Of a stretch of DNA of 64,000 nucleotides, positions 38,348 through 49,723 are shown piece by piece. Position 1 is the first letter of the stretch, and each line of letters opens with the position of its first letter. The notes beneath the pieces are model-generated. The model did not search any database. It saw nothing but the letters and a program-made list of their open reading frames with translations, and was not told the origin of the DNA. A program made the position numbers and the translations under genes. Origin of the DNA: Serratia rubidaea (GTDB taxonomy: Bacteria; Pseudomonadota; Gammaproteobacteria; Enterobacterales; Enterobacteriaceae); the NCBI GenBank assembly GCA_901472405.1, contig LR590463.1:3410001-3474000 (forward strand). The letters run 5' to 3'.

Positions 38348-38537
38348 TGCGATGTCCTTGAATTGTCGCCGTAGAGAATTGCAACGGCGACGTCACCTGG
38401 TGGCAAAGGAACCGCTCCTGCGGCCCCCTCCGATTGCCGTTCACCTCGCTAATACCCCCTACGGGCGGCAATTCTGCCGGCATATTACCGACCGCGCCGA
38501 GGAATAAAAATACCAATTCGCCTAATTAATCAACGTT
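38348..38537. other. Remainder of the gap after cusA
   Basis: A hairpin GTCGCCGT (38365-38372) / ACGGCGAC (38384-38391) directly follows the ERIC. Nothing else was recognised up to the cusA stop. Confidence 0.5.
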
Positions 38538-41500
38538 TTATTCCCCGGATGGCTCCGCCGATTTATGCATCAGCAGATACACCGCCGGGATCACCAGCAT
38601 CGATAAAATCGGCGCGCTGATCATGCCGCCGATCATCGGCGCGGCGATGCGCTGCATCACTTCGGAACCGGCACCGTCGCTCCACATGATCGGCAGCAGC
38701 CCGGCCATAATGGTCGCCACCGTCATCACCTTGGGCCGGACGCGCAGCACCGCGCCCTCGGTAATCGACGCCAGCAGCTGCGGACGGGTCAGCGGCCCGC
38801 CGCTGCTTTGCTGCTGTTTGTGCAGCGCCTGGTTCAGGTACAGCACCATAATCACGCCGAACTCCGCCGCCACCCCGGCGAGGGCGATAAAGCCCACCGC
38901 ACCGGCCACCGACAGGTTGTAATCCAGCAGATACAGCAGCCAGACGCCGCCGATCAGGGCGAACGGCAGCGTCGCCATAATCAGCAGCGCATCGCGCACG
39001 CTGTTGAAGGTGACGAACAGCAGCACAAAAATAATCCCCAGGGTGACCGGCAGCACGATTTTCAGCTGGGCGCTGGCGCGCTCCAGATACTCGAACTGCC
39101 CGGACCAACTGAGCGAAATTCCGGCCGGCAGCTTCACCTGCTGCGCCACCGCCTGCTGCATCTCCTCCACCGCCGACTTCAGATCCCGGCCGCGCAGATC
39201 CACATAGATCCACTCCGACAGCCGGGCGTTTTCGCTTTTCAGCATCGGCGGCCCGTCGCTGACGCGGATATCCGCCAGCGCCGACAGCGGCAGCTGGCTG
39301 CCGTTCGCCGTCACCACCGGCAGATCGCGCAGCCCCTGCAGCGAGTCGCGGATCTCACGCGGGTAGCGCACGTTAATCGGATAGCGCGCCCGCCCCTCAA
39401 TGGTTTCGCCGACGTTTTCACCGCCCACCAGCGAGGCCACCATCGACTGCAGCTCGTTCACCGATACGCCATAGCGGGCGGCGCGCTGGCGGTCGATATC
39501 GATATCAACATAGCGCCCGCCGCTGAGCCGCTCCGCCAGCGCCGAGGAAACGCCCGGCACCTGCCGCACCACCTGCTCAATCTGCCCGGCGACGCGCTCG
39601 ATATCCGCCCGGTCGCTGCCGTTAACCTTGATCCCCACCGGGCTTTTAATCCCGGTGGAGAGCATATCCAGCCGGTTGCGAATCGGCGGTACCCAGACGT
39701 TGGCGATGCCCGGCACCTTGACCGCCTCGTCCAGCTCCGCCACCAGCTTGTCCATGGTGATGCCCGGCCGCCACTGGTCGCGCGGTTTAAAGCGGATGGT
39801 GGTTTCCAGCATGGTGAGCGGCGCCGGGTCGGTGGCGGTCTCCGCCCGCCCGACCTTGCCGAATACCGTCTCCACCTCCGGCACCGTTTTAATCAGCCGG
39901 TCGGTCAGCTGCAGCAGACGCCCCGCCTCACGCACCGAAATGCCCGGCAGGGTCGACGGCATATACAGCAGATCGCCTTCATCGAGCGGCGGCATAAACT
40001 CGCTGCCCAGCCGGCTGAGCGGGTACAGCGTCAGCGCCAGCAGCAGCGCGGAAAGGCCCAACGTCAGACGCGGCCGCGCCAACACCGCCGCCAGCAGCGG
40101 CTGGTACAGCCGGATCAGCCAGCGGTTAACCGGGTTGGCCTGCTCGTCGGGAATACGGCCGCGGATAAAGTAGCCCATCAGCACCGGCACCAGCGTAATG
40201 CCCAGCCCGGCCGCCACCGCCATCGCATAGGTTTTGGTGAAGGCCAGCGGCGCGAACATCTTGCCCTCCTGCGCCTGCAGCGTGAACACCGGGATAAACG
40301 ACAGCGTGATAATCAGCAAACTGCCGAACAGCGCCGGGCCGACCTCCACCGCCGCCTGCTCGGCGATACGCCAGTAGTCCTGCGCCGCCGGCTGCCGTTC
40401 GGGATGGCGCTGCCGCCACTGCTCCAGCACCTTATGCATGTTCTCGATCATGACGATCGCCGCATCCACCATGGCGCCGATGGCGATGGCGATACCGCCC
40501 AGCGACATGATATTGGCGTTCACCCCTTGGTAGTGCATCACCACAAACGCGCCGAGAATGCCGAGCGGCAGGGTCACCATCGCCACCAGCGCCGAACGGA
40601 AGTGGAACAGGAACAGCGTGCATACCAGCGCCACCACCGCGAACTCCTCCAGCAGCTTGAACGACAGATTATCAATCGCCTGTTCAATCAGCTGTGAACG
40701 GTCGTAAACCGTGACGATCTCCACGCCCGGCGGCAGCGTCTGCCGCAGCTGCTGCAGCTTGGCCTTCAGCGCGTTGATGGTTTCCAGCGCGTTCTGGCCG
40801 TAGCGCATCACCACAATGCCGCCGGCCACTTCCCCTTCGCCGTTCAGTTCCGCCACGCCGCGGCGGATCTCCGGCCCCTCACGCAGCGTCGCCACCTGCG
40901 ACAGCAGGATCGGCACGCCGTCGCGCACCGCAATCACCACATCGGCGAAATCCGCCGGCGTTTTCAGGTAGCCGGCGCTGCGCACCATATATTCCGCCTC
41001 GCCCATTTCCAGCAGCGCGCCGCCGCCCTCCTGATTGGCCTCCTGCAGCGCCTTGACCACCTGCTGGTGGGAGACGTTGAGCGCGCGCAGGCTTTCCGGG
41101 TTGAGCACCACCTGATACTGACGCACCATGCCGCCGACGCTGGCCACTTCGGCGACGTTGGGCACGGTCTTCAGCTCAAACTTCAGCGTCCAATCCTGCA
41201 GCGCGCGCAGATCCGCCAGGCTGTGGCGACCGCTTTTGTCCACCAGCGCATACTCATACACCCAGCCGACGCCGGTGGCGTCCGGCCCGAGCGCCACTTT
41301 CACCTGAGGCGGCAGCGAAGACTGCACCTGGCTGAGCGACTCCAGCACGCGCGAGCGCGCCCAGTACAGATCGGTGCCGTCCTCAAACAGGATGTAGACA
41401 TAGGCGTCGCCGAACATGGAGAACCCGCGCACGGTTTTCGCGCCGGGCACCGTCAGCATGGTGGTGGTCAGCGGATAGGTCACCTGATCCTCCACCACCT

Positions 41501-41675
41501 GCGGCGCTTTGCCCGGGTAGCTGGCGCGGACGATCACCTGAACGTCGGACAGATCCGGCAGGGCGTCCAGCGGCGCTTTCTGCAGCGCCCAAATCCCCCA
41601 GCCGGCCAGCATCGCCGCCGCCAGCAGCACCAGCAGCCGGTTGCGCAGCGACCAGCGAATGATTGCAGCTATCAT
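38538..41675 (-). CDS. cusA: Copper/silver efflux RND pump CusA
   Basis: 1045 aa, intact, HME-RND class. Twelve transmembrane helices with two large periplasmic loops. The methionines that bind Cu(I)/Ag(I) in E. coli CusA are in place: [29 protein letters not shown] and [17 protein letters not shown]. The proton relay region is in [20 protein letters not shown]. It pumps metal from the periplasm and cytoplasm through CusC. The ATG overlaps the cusB stop. It ends the operon, next to the ERIC. Confidence 0.94.
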   Translation of the reverse strand: MIAAIIRWSLRNRLLVLLAAAMLAGWGIWALQKAPLDALPDLSDVQVIVRASYPGKAPQVVEDQVTYPLTTTMLTVPGAKTVRGFSMFGDAYVYILFEDGTDLYWARSRVLESLSQVQSSLPPQVKVALGPDATGVGWVYEYALVDKSGRHSLADLRALQDWTLKFELKTVPNVAEVASVGGMVRQYQVVLNPESLRALNVSHQQVVKALQEANQEGGGALLEMGEAEYMVRSAGYLKTPADFADVVIAVRDGVPILLSQVATLREGPEIRRGVAELNGEGEVAGGIVVMRYGQNALETINALKAKLQQLRQTLPPGVEIVTVYDRSQLIEQAIDNLSFKLLEEFAVVALVCTLFLFHFRSALVAMVTLPLGILGAFVVMHYQGVNANIMSLGGIAIAIGAMVDAAIVMIENMHKVLEQWRQRHPERQPAAQDYWRIAEQAAVEVGPALFGSLLIITLSFIPVFTLQAQEGKMFAPLAFTKTYAMAVAAGLGITLVPVLMGYFIRGRIPDEQANPVNRWLIRLYQPLLAAVLARPRLTLGLSALLLALTLYPLSRLGSEFMPPLDEGDLLYMPSTLPGISVREAGRLLQLTDRLIKTVPEVETVFGKVGRAETATDPAPLTMLETTIRFKPRDQWRPGITMDKLVAELDEAVKVPGIANVWVPPIRNRLDMLSTGIKSPVGIKVNGSDRADIERVAGQIEQVVRQVPGVSSALAERLSGGRYVDIDIDRQRAARYGVSVNELQSMVASLVGGENVGETIEGRARYPINVRYPREIRDSLQGLRDLPVVTANGSQLPLSALADIRVSDGPPMLKSENARLSEWIYVDLRGRDLKSAVEEMQQAVAQQVKLPAGISLSWSGQFEYLERASAQLKIVLPVTLGIIFVLLFVTFNSVRDALLIMATLPFALIGGVWLLYLLDYNLSVAGAVGFIALAGVAAEFGVIMVLYLNQALHKQQQSSGGPLTRPQLLASITEGAVLRVRPKVMTVATIMAGLLPIMWSDGAGSEVMQRIAAPMIGGMISAPILSMLVIPAVYLLMHKSAEPSGE

Positions 41676-42998
41676 TGATGACCTCCGTGTGCGCTGTGAT
41701 CCGTATGCTGTCCATGCGCCGCGGTTTGCGGCGCTGTCTCCGCCGCCGGGTGCTGATGCGCCCCGTGCGCGCCATGCTCCCCGTGCTGCGCAGGTTCGGC
41801 CGCCAGTTGCGGCAGCGCGCTGCGCAGGCTGGCCTCAGAGTCGATCAGGAACTGACCGGCGGTCACCACCCGCTGCCCGGCCTTCAGCCCGCGCGTGATC
41901 TCTACCCAGCCGTCCTGCTGCCGACCGGTCGCGACCTCGACCGGCATAAAGTAGCCGTCGCCCTCGCTCACCAGCACCCGGTTGCGGTCGCCGCTCATGA
42001 TTAACGCCTCCAGCGGAATCGCCGGCACCGGCTGCCCCGCCGCCGGCTGGCTGAGCCGCACCTGCAGATACATGCCCGGTTTAAGCCGGTGCTGCGGGTT
42101 TTGCAGCTTCACCCGCGCCTGGAAGGTGCGCGTCAGCGGGTCAACATTCGGCAGCAGTTCGTCGATCGTGCCGCTGAAACGCTCACCCGGCCAGCTGGCG
42201 CTGCCGGCGCTGACCGCATCGCCGACCTGCACCACCCCGGCCTGCGCCTGCGGGTAGTCGATCACCATCCACACCCGATCGAGCGTCGCCAGTTCAAACA
42301 GCCCTTGCGCGGCGCTGACCTGCGCGCCTTCACGCACATCCAGACGGTTGATAAAACCGTCGGCGGGCGCCCGCACGGTCATGCGCGTCTGCGGCCGGCC
42401 GCTGCGCTCCACCTCGCGGATCACCGCCTCCGGCATAAACTGCAGCTGCAGGCGCTGACGCGCCGCGGCGCTCAGCGCGCTGTCTCCCAGACGGCGCACC
42501 GCCAGATACTCCTGCTGCGCCGCGTGCCACTCCGGGATCCACAGCTGCGCCAGCGCCTGCCCTTTTTTCACCTGCTGCTGGCTGGCGCGCACCCACAGTT
42601 TCTCCACCAGACCGTTGGCGCGCGCGGCGATGGTCTGCACGCCGCGCTCGTCAATCGCTACGCTGCCGTACGCCTCCAGCTGCGCGTCAGCGGCCGCAGC
42701 TCCACCGCCGCGGTGCGCACGCCGAGGTTTTGCTGCTGACGGGCGCTGATGGTCACCCCGCCCTGTTCCTCAACCTCATCGGCATAGCGCGGCACCAGAT
42801 CCATATCCATAAACGGTGAAGGCCCCGGCTTGTCAAAACGCTGTCCCGGCACCATCGGATCGTACCAATACAGCACCCTGACGCTCGCCCGCTGACGCTG
42901 CGCTCTGCGCCGGGACGACGACGGCGTCGCCAGCCAGTAACCGGCCCGGCGCCTGCCGCCAGCGCCGCCAATAACGCAAGGTTAAAACGCATTTTCAT
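41672..42998 (-). CDS. cusB: Copper/silver efflux periplasmic adaptor CusB, frameshifted
   Basis: About 442 aa membrane-fusion protein. An N-terminal helix ([20 protein letters not shown]) is followed by a heavy-metal-binding segment with [20 protein letters not shown], then the barrel-sandwich and hairpin domains. The C-terminal 37 residues hold ten histidines ([12 protein letters not shown] and on), unusual for CusB. Bases are missing near 42946-42951 (joins to [10 protein letters not shown]) and 42681-42686 (joins ELRPLTR to [16 protein letters not shown]). The linker between 42880 and 42940 is uncertain. The start ATG overlaps the cusC stop. Confidence 0.88.
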
Positions 42999-44252
42999 CA
43001 GAGGGTCTCCTGCGGGATCAGATAACGAATGGCGGCCCACAGCTGAGCCAGCTGGCGGGCGGCCTGACCGGCGTTCAACCGGCATCCAGCAACGCACGGC
43101 GCGCCGACAGCACGCGGAAAGGTTGCTGCCGCCGCTGCGGTACTGCGCCAACAGCAGATCGAGGCGCTGCTGCTGCAGCGGAATCACCTGCTGCTGCTGG
43201 CGTTGCCACTGCTCCTGCGCCGTCTGGTACTGCGCCAGCAGGGTGTCCAGCTGCGCCTGGTGGTCGCGGATCAGCAACGTCAGCTGATCGTTGGCCTCCA
43301 GGGTGCGCGACACGTCGGCGGCATAGTTTTTATCCTGCCTTTGCGCTTTAAACAGCGGCAGATCGACGCTCAGCATCACGCCGGCCATATCTTCATAACC
43401 GTCGGCGCGGCGCGCGTAATACAGCTCCACGCCGACGTCGGGAATGGCGGCGATTGCTGACTGGGCGGAACGCGCCTTGGCCACATCGGCCTCGCGGCTG
43501 GCCTGCACTACCTCCGGGTGCTGGCGTATCGCCTGGCGCAGCACGTCGCCGTCGGCCGGCAAACGCTCAAAACGCGGCAGCTTGCCGGCAACCTGGTCGA
43601 TCTGTTGTCCGGTCAGCTGCGTCAGCCTGGCCTGCGCCACCGTCGCATCGCGCTCGGCAATGCTGATTTGATCCTGCATCGCCAACAGCGTCAGGCGCGC
43701 GTCCACCACCTCGCTGGCCGACGAACTGCCGCTGGCTACGCCGGCGCGCTGTGCGGCAATCTGGCGCTCGCTCTCCGTGACCAGCGCTCTGGCGTCATGC
43801 AGGGTTTGCCGGCTGAGCGCCAGCTCCAGCCAGGCCTGCGCCGTCTGCTGCTGCAGGCGCGCGCGGATCGTCGCGCTGCTGGCCGCGGTTTTTTCCGCTT
43901 CGGCCCGCAGCGTGTCGGCCTTACGCTGGCGCTTATCGCCGCTGACGTAATCCTGCATGATGCCGACGCGCCCCATGGTCATGCCGTCGCGCGTCAGGCG
44001 ATGTCCGTTACCGCCCTGCACCGGCACGTTCTCAATGCCCAGCTTCAGTTTGGGATCCGGCAGCTGCAGCGCGGAGTCCGCCATATTGAGCAGCGCCGCG
44101 GCCTGATGGCGATTGGCGGACAGTTCGGCGGAGTAACGCTCCGCCGCCGCCAGCGATTGATCCAGCGTCAGGCCGGCCGCCTGCGCGCCCGCCGAACAAC
44201 AGGCAAGCAGCAGCCAGCCCACCCGCATCGGGTGAGAAAATAAGTTGAACAT
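42998..44252 (-). CDS. cusC: Outer-membrane efflux channel CusC, frameshifted at its C-terminus
   Basis: About 418 aa TolC-family protein. A signal peptide (ends AGAQAA) is followed by two outer-membrane-efflux repeats with long coiled-coil helices rich in Ala, Gln and Leu (such as AAAERYSAELSANRHQAAAL). One base is missing at about 43111-43113 and one at about 43079-43083; restored, the tail reads SAVLSARRALLDARLNAGQA to IPQETL. Unlike E. coli CusC there is no lipobox Cys visible. It opens the route for metal through the outer membrane. Confidence 0.87.
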
Positions 44253-44260
44253 GCTGCTCC

Positions 44261-44584
44261 TTACTGCTGGCTGGCGCTGAGGGCGATCAGCTGATAGCCG
44301 CCGTCTACCTGACGGAAGCTGAACTCAATCGGCGTATCGGCGGGCAGCTCCGCCAACGGCGGCTGCGGCTGCAGGAAGTTCATGGTCATCGGCGGCCAGC
44401 CCAAGGACTCAATCGCCGGGTGGGCAATCGACACCTTGTGACTATTCCAGGCTTTCAGCACGCCTTGGCTGTGGGTAACCGCCGTATCGTGCACGGCGGC
44501 AGAGTGGGACGCCGCCGGCTCGGCGGCCAGAACGACGGGAGATAACAGCAGTGAAAAAACGGCAACGCTCAATAAATTACGCAT
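44261..44584 (-). CDS. cusF: Periplasmic copper/silver chaperone CusF
   Basis: 107 aa with a signal peptide (ends VVLAAE). The metal site is complete: His in KVSIAHPAI, Trp and the two Met in LGWPPMTMNF, as in E. coli CusF, where Cu(I) is bound by two Met and a His under a Trp cation-pi cover. It hands metal to CusB. The gene is 8 bp before cusC and 70 bp after the DUF2946-like gene. Confidence 0.93.
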   Translation of the reverse strand: MRNLLSVAVFSLLLSPVVLAAEPAASHSAAVHDTAVTHSQGVLKAWNSHKVSIAHPAIESLGWPPMTMNFLQPQPPLAELPADTPIEFSFRQVDGGYQLIALSASQQ

Positions 44585-44654
44585 AACGATAGCTCCATAA
44601 AATAGTTAACCAACACGAAATGCCGTCCGCTGGGACGGTAAAACGCGAGGTTGG

Positions 44655-45077
44655 CTATTCACGGAACCGACAGAACACAACCTCTGTCGGCGGCCCTGCT
44701 ATCGGCGGCGTTTGCCAGTGGGAACGGGAAATCTGCGGTGCGAAGCGCGGTACGGCGAGCGATAGGCCAAAACTGGCCGGCAGGGCCGCCAGCGACAGGC
44801 TGGCGTGATCCTGCTGCGCATTGTCCGGCACGCAGTGCTTTTCACACAGCGCATCAGCGCCCGCAGGGTGCGCCATCGCCGACGCATCCGGCTGCAGGTG
44901 CGCCATATGCTGGGCGGCAACCGCACTGCCTAGCGGACGCAGGTCGCAACCGTGGCCGGCCAGCGCTAACTGCCCGTTAAACAGCAGCCAGACCAGCAGC
45001 AACAGCCATGCACCGCCGCGTTTGCTGACGAAGCGCAGACGGTGCATAAACTGTGACAGAGCGGCCTGAACGGACAT
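44655..45077 (-). CDS. DUF2946-like copper-associated protein
   Basis: 140 aa. One hydrophobic N-terminal segment (GAWLLLLVWLLFNGQLALAG), then a Cys/His-rich region (GHGCDLRPLG, LCEKHCVPDNAQQDH) and the C-terminal PPTEVVFCRFRE, which resembles DUF2946 proteins found beside copper genes. It heads the cus operon, with AGGAAG before its ATG. It may bind copper in the periplasm; the role is inferred from context. Confidence 0.7.
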   Translation of the reverse strand: MSVQAALSQFMHRLRFVSKRGGAWLLLLVWLLFNGQLALAGHGCDLRPLGSAVAAQHMAHLQPDASAMAHPAGADALCEKHCVPDNAQQDHASLSLAALPASFGLSLAVPRFAPQISRSHWQTPPIAGPPTEVVFCRFRE

Positions 45078-45227
45078 TTATTCTTCCTGAAAATATGTCA
45101 CCAAGAGTATTGCTAAACGGCGAATGCCTTTCGCCTCTGGAGACGGAATGAGGTCATCATGACGGAGGCAGGATAAAATTCTTTGATTTCAGTCAATGGC
45201 GGGCGGCGCATGCGTCAACTGGCGCGC

Positions 45228-45257
45228 AAAAAAATGGGTTCGCTAAAGCGAACCCAT
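45228..45257 (-). terminator. Terminator of fabB
   Basis: On the minus strand ATGGGTTCGCT, loop TT, AGCGAACCCAT, then seven T. Perfect 11-bp stem 37 bp after the fabB stop. Confidence 0.92.
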
Positions 45258-45293
45258 GGTTTGATGCTGAATCTATCCAGCAGACGAATAAAC

Positions 45294-46514
45294 TTACTTC
45301 TGCAGTTTACGCATCACCAGCGTGGCGTTGGTGCCGCCAAAGCCGAAGCTGTTGGACATCACGGTGTTCAGTGCACGCGTGGTCGGCTGGGTGACGATGT
45401 CCATCCCCGCCGCTTTCTCGTCCAGATTTTCAATGTTGATGCTCGGGGCGATAAAGCCGTGTTCCAGCATCAGCAGGCTGTAGATCGCTTCCTGCACCCC
45501 GGCGGCGCCCAGCGAGTGGCCGGTCATCGCTTTGGTGGAGGAGATGGCCGGCGTGGTGTCGCCGAACACTTCGCGGATTGCGCCCAGTTCTTTCACATCG
45601 CCGACCGGCGTAGAGGTGCCGTGTACGTTGATGTAGTCGATCGGCGCATCCAGATCCTGCATCGCCATCTGCATGCAGCGCACCGCGCCTTCGCCGGATG
45701 GCGCAACCATGTCGGCGCCGTCAGAGGTGGCGCCGTAGCCGACGATTTCAGCATAGATGTGCGCGCCGCGCGCCAGCGCGTGCTCCAGCTCTTCGACCAC
45801 GACCATGCCGCCGCCGCCGGCGATCACGAAGCCGTCGCGATCGGCGTCGTAGGTGCGGGAGGCTTTTTCCGGCGTTTCGTTATATTTGGTGGACAGCGCG
45901 CCCATGGCGTCGAACTCGCAGGCCATTTCCCAGCACAGCTCTTCGCCGCCGCCGGCAAAGACGATGTCCTGTTTGCCCAGTTGGATCTGCTCAACCGCGT
46001 TGCCGATACAGTGCGCTGAGGTGGCGCAGGCGGAGCTGATGGAGTAGTTGACGCCGTGGATCTTAAACGGCGTCGCCAGGCAGGCGGAAACGCCGGAAGC
46101 CATGGCCTTGGTCACCACGTAAGGACCAACGGCCTTCAGGCCGCGCGGGCTGCGCATCGCGTCAGCGCCGAACACCTGGAAGCGCGGGGAACCGCCGCCG
46201 GAGCCGGCAATCAGGCCGACGCGCGGGTTATTCTGGTATTCTTCTTCCTTCAGGCCGGAAGACTGAATCGCTTCCTGCATGGACAGGTAAGCATAGATGG
46301 AAGCATCGCTCATAAAGCGCACGACTTTACGGTCGATCAGGCCGGCAGTGTCCAGTTTAACATTGCCCCATACGTGACTACGCATGCCGGAATCTTTTAA
46401 CTCCTGAGAGAAAGTAATCCCAGAACGTCCTTCCTGCAGGCTCGCCAGGACCTCCTGTTGGTTATTACCAATGCTGGAGACAATACCCAGGCCAGTAATC
46501 ACTGCACGTTTCAT
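45294..46514 (-). CDS. fabB: 3-oxoacyl-ACP synthase I FabB
   Basis: 406 aa, intact. Condensing enzyme for fatty-acid elongation, needed for unsaturated chains. The nucleophile Cys is in [15 protein letters not shown], the two His in [11 protein letters not shown] and [13 protein letters not shown]. It has the usual thiolase fold, [16 protein letters not shown] at the end. A FabR-type palindrome lies 50 bp upstream. It is divergent from mnmC as in E. coli. Confidence 0.97.
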   Translation of the reverse strand: MKRAVITGLGIVSSIGNNQQEVLASLQEGRSGITFSQELKDSGMRSHVWGNVKLDTAGLIDRKVVRFMSDASIYAYLSMQEAIQSSGLKEEEYQNNPRVGLIAGSGGGSPRFQVFGADAMRSPRGLKAVGPYVVTKAMASGVSACLATPFKIHGVNYSISSACATSAHCIGNAVEQIQLGKQDIVFAGGGEELCWEMACEFDAMGALSTKYNETPEKASRTYDADRDGFVIAGGGGMVVVEELEHALARGAHIYAEIVGYGATSDGADMVAPSGEGAVRCMQMAMQDLDAPIDYINVHGTSTPVGDVKELGAIREVFGDTTPAISSTKAMTGHSLGAAGVQEAIYSLLMLEHGFIAPSINIENLDEKAAGMDIVTQPTTRALNTVMSNSFGFGGTNATLVMRKLQK

Positions 46515-46563
46515 TCAATACCTCTTCCACAATTTTACATTCGGGATTTTGCCTCGCACTTTA

Positions 46564-46579
46564 GCGTACAGATGTACGC
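46564..46579. promoter_or_regulatory. FabR-like palindrome before fabB
   Basis: GCGTACAGATGTACGC has perfect 7-bp arms around GA. FabR binds a palindrome of this type before fabA and fabB in E. coli to balance unsaturated fatty acids. Confidence 0.65.
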
Positions 46580-46686
46580 CGAAACAAGTCCGATCAGCGT
46601 TTTTCAGCTTTATTCTTATCCAGTTTGCGCCGCAGCGCCAGCGCCGTTAAAATCGCGCTACCTCCTTGAATGACGAGCAACCAACC

Positions 46687-48709
46687 GTGAGCAACTCCCC
46701 CATCCAAACCGCCGCGCTATCCTGGAACGAACAGGGTACACCTGTTTCGAAACAGTTTGATGACGTCTATTTTTCCAATCAGGATGGGCTGGAAGAAACC
46801 CGCTACGTCTTTCTCGGCGGCAACCGGCTGCCGGCGCGCTTCGCCGCACATCCGCGTCCGCTGTTTATCGCGGCGGAAACCGGCTTCGGCACCGGGCTGA
46901 ACTTTTTAACCCTGTGGCAGGCGTTTGAGCGCCATCTGCAGGCCAATCCCGACGCCCCGCTGCAGCGCCTGCACTTTATCAGCTTTTGAGAAATTTCCGC
47001 TGCAGCCGGCGGATCTGGCGGCGGCGCATGCCCGCTGGCCGGAGCTGGCGCCGTACGCCGATCAGCTGCGCGCCAGCTGGCCGCAGGCGCTGCCCGGCTG
47101 CCACCGCCTGCTGCTGGCGGAGGGCCGCATAACGCTCGACCTGTGGTTCGGCGACGTCAACGCGCTGCTGCCGCGCTTCGACCACAGCATCAATAATCAG
47201 GGTCGACGCCTGGTTCCTCGACGGCTTCGCTCCGGCGAAAAACCCCGATATGTGGAGCGAGCAGCTGTTCGCCGCCATGGCGCGCTTCGCCCGGCCGGGC
47301 GGCAGCTTCGCCACCTTTACCGCCGCCGTTTTGTACGCCGCGGCCTGCAGCAGGCGGGCTTTACGGTGGAAAGAACCAAAGGCTTCGGCCAGAAGCGCGA
47401 AATGCTGGTCGGCACGCTGCCGGCGGACAGCGCGCTGACGCCCGACCCGACGCCGTGGCTCCATCGGCCGGCCGCGGGTACAACGCAGGATATCGCGCTG
47501 GTCGGCGGCGGCATTGCCAGCGCCCTCACCGCGCTGGCGCTGCTGCGGCGCGGCGCCAACGTCACGCTGTACTGCGCGGACGATGAAGCGGCCGCCGGCG
47601 CCTCCGGCAACCGTCAGGGCGCCCTGTATCCGCTACTCAACGGCCGCGGCGACGTGCTGGAGCGTTTTTTCAGCGCCGCCTTCCCCTTTGCCCGCCGTCT
47701 GTACGACACGCTGGCAGACCGCGGCGTCGCCTTCGAACACCGCTGGTGCGGCGTCAGCCAGCTGGCCTATGATGAAAAAAGCGCGGCGAAAATCGGCAAT
47801 ATGCTGGCTACCGACTGGCCGGAAGCGTTCGCCTTTGCCGCCGATCGCGATACGCTCAGCCGGCTGTGCAGCGTCGACAGCGGCTTCGGCGGCATCAACT
47901 ATCCGCAGGGCGGTTGGCTCTGCCCGGCGGAGCTGACCCGCGGCGCGCTGGAGTTGGCGCAGCGCCAGGGGCTGAGCTGCCATTACCGCCACCGGCTCAG
48001 CGCGCTGACGGCGGAATTCGGCGGCTGGCGGCTCGACTTCAGCCACGGCGCCAGCCGGCAGCATCAGGTGGTGCTGCTGGCCAACGGCCACCAGCTGGCG
48101 GCGCTGCCCCAGTGCGCCGAGCTGCCGATGTACGCGGTGCGCGGCCAGGTGTCCCATATTCCGACCGCGCCGGCGCTGGGCCAGCTGCAACAGGTATTAT
48201 GCTATGAAGGTTATCTGACGCCGGTCAGCCCGCAGCATCAGCAGCACTGCATCGGCGCCAGCTACCAGCGCGGCGTGACCGATACCGCCTACAGCGAGCA
48301 GGAGCAGCAGGAAAACCGCGCGCGGCTGCTGCGCTGCCTGCCGCAACAGGCGTGGACGCAGCAGGCGGACGTCAGCGGCGGACAGGCCCGCTGCGGCGTG
48401 CGCAGCGCCACCCGCGATCATCTGCCGATGGCCGGCGCGCTGCCGGACTACCGGCAAACGCTGGCGCAGTACCAGAATCTGCCGCAGCGGCGTCAGCGTG
48501 GGGAAGTGATCGAGCAGGCGCCGGTCTACCCGAACCTGTTTATGCTCGGCGGGCTTGGCTCACGCGGGCTGTGCTCCGCGCCGCTGGCGGCGGAGATCCT
48601 GGCGGCGCAGCTGTTCGGCGAACCGCTGCCGGCCGACGCCGAGGTGCTGGCGGCGCTCAATCCGAACCGGATGTGGGTAAGAAAACTGCTGAAGGGTCGC
48701 CCGCTGTAA
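46687..48709 (+). CDS. mnmC: tRNA 5-methylaminomethyl-2-thiouridine biosynthesis protein MnmC, three frameshifts
   Basis: About 674-aa two-domain enzyme. The N-terminal methyltransferase shows [19 protein letters not shown] and [18 protein letters not shown]; the C-terminal FAD oxidase shows [20 protein letters not shown] and [19 protein letters not shown]. It finishes mnm5s2U34 in tRNA. Extra bases at about 46984-46987 and 47200-47202 and a missing base at about 47328 break the first domain; all three repairs restore conserved sequence. The GTG at 46687 aligns with the E. coli start; an ATG at 46666 is possible. Confidence 0.9.
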
Positions 48710-48723
48710 ACCGGGCGGAGGCG

Positions 48724-48753
48724 CGCCCTTCTCCCCGCACGGCGAGAGGGGCG
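48724..48753. terminator. Hairpin between mnmC and yfcL
   Basis: CGCCCTTCTC (48724-48733) pairs with GAGAGGGGCG (48744-48753), with one G-U pair. The genes converge here; the T tract is poor. Confidence 0.4.
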
Positions 48754-48766
48754 GCAACATGCGGCA

Positions 48767-49048
48767 TCAGGCGGTGGGCAGCGCGGCCTGGTACAGATTC
48801 TCCCACATCGCTTCCACCAATACCTGATCGGGCGGCGACAGCTCGCCGGCGCGAATGGCGTTATGCAGGCTGTCTTCAACCCGCACCTTCAGCTGTTCGG
48901 CGCTGTGTTCGCCCTGCTCTTCCGCTTCGGCTACCGCCAGCGTCAGATGACCGCGCAGATAGCCACCGGCAAACAGTTCATCATCACTGGCGTGGTCTAC
49001 CATGTCATCAATCAGCGCCAAAACGCGCGCTTCAAATTCAGCGATCAT
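48767..49048 (-). CDS. yfcL: YfcL family protein
   Basis: 93-aa acidic protein, mostly helical, close to E. coli Yfc[60 protein letters not shown]. Function unknown. It follows epmC by 60 bp in a yfcL-epmC-yfcA-mepA-aroC-prmB string, all on the minus strand. Confidence 0.92.
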   Translation of the reverse strand: MIAEFEARVLALIDDMVDHASDDELFAGGYLRGHLTLAVAEAEEQGEHSAEQLKVRVEDSLHNAIRAGELSPPDQVLVEAMWENLYQAALPTA

Positions 49049-49108
49049 CGCATGTCCTCATGTTCCCCTGCGGCATCGCGCCGGCCAGAGGCGGGGTTTA
49101 AAGTAAAA

Positions 49109-49657
49109 TCAGTTCAAATCTTCCGGATAGGGAAAACTCTCAGCCGTCAGCGGCGGCGTATTGTAAAACGATTGTAACGCCTGAATAAAGCGCGCCGGCC
49201 GTTCAGGGATGCCTTTTTCCAGCAGTTCCAGCACCCGGGCGCGCACTTTACGCTGGAAAGCGACGCGATCCGGCTCGCAGTCGCCGTTCAGGTTGTCGCA
49301 GCTGACGTTGAACGGGAAGCCGGCGGCGACGCAGAACAGCCACTCCAGCGCCTGCGGTTTGACTTCCACCGCCTCAAACTCGCTCTGCGTCTGCGCATCG
49401 CGGCCGTCCGGGCAGTACCAGTAGCCAAAATCGACCAGCTTGCGCCGCTCCGCGCCGGCAATGCACCAGTGGGAAATTTCATGCAGGCCGCTGGCGTAGA
49501 AGCCGTGGGCGAACACGATGCGGTGGTAAGGCAGCTCATCGTCCGCCGGCAGGTAAATCGGTTCATCGTCGCCTTTGACCAGGCGCGTGTTGTAATCGTC
49601 GCTGAAGCACTGATTAAAAATTTCAATCAGCTGGGGATATTGGTGCGTGTCTGACAT
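49109..49657 (-). CDS. epmC: Elongation factor P hydroxylase EpmC
   Basis: 182 aa. It hydroxylates the beta-lysyl-modified lysine of EF-P. The metal-binding region is GFYASGLHEISHWCIAG, followed by FGYWYCPDGRDAQTQSEFE and VKPQALEWLFCVAAGFPFNV, all highly conserved. The ATG at 49657 (MSDTHQYPQLIEIF) aligns with E. coli; a longer frame adds seven residues. It works after EpmA and EpmB, which are not in this window. Confidence 0.94.
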   Translation of the reverse strand: MSDTHQYPQLIEIFNQCFSDDYNTRLVKGDDEPIYLPADDELPYHRIVFAHGFYASGLHEISHWCIAGAERRKLVDFGYWYCPDGRDAQTQSEFEAVEVKPQALEWLFCVAAGFPFNVSCDNLNGDCEPDRVAFQRKVRARVLELLEKGIPERPARFIQALQSFYNTPPLTAESFPYPEDLN

Positions 49658-49723
49658 AAAAAAACTCAAAGTAACCACAAAAACAGGGCGGCTATTATTT
49701 CACGTCGCCGCCCGATTGACCCG

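Noticed and set aside
38277-38516. A small protein gene over the ERIC element.
   Set aside because: The open frame is part of the palindromic repeat and its flank; no ribosome site or family match.
45078-45180. CusR or CueR operator before the cus operon.
   Set aside because: No palindrome close to either consensus could be found in this stretch.
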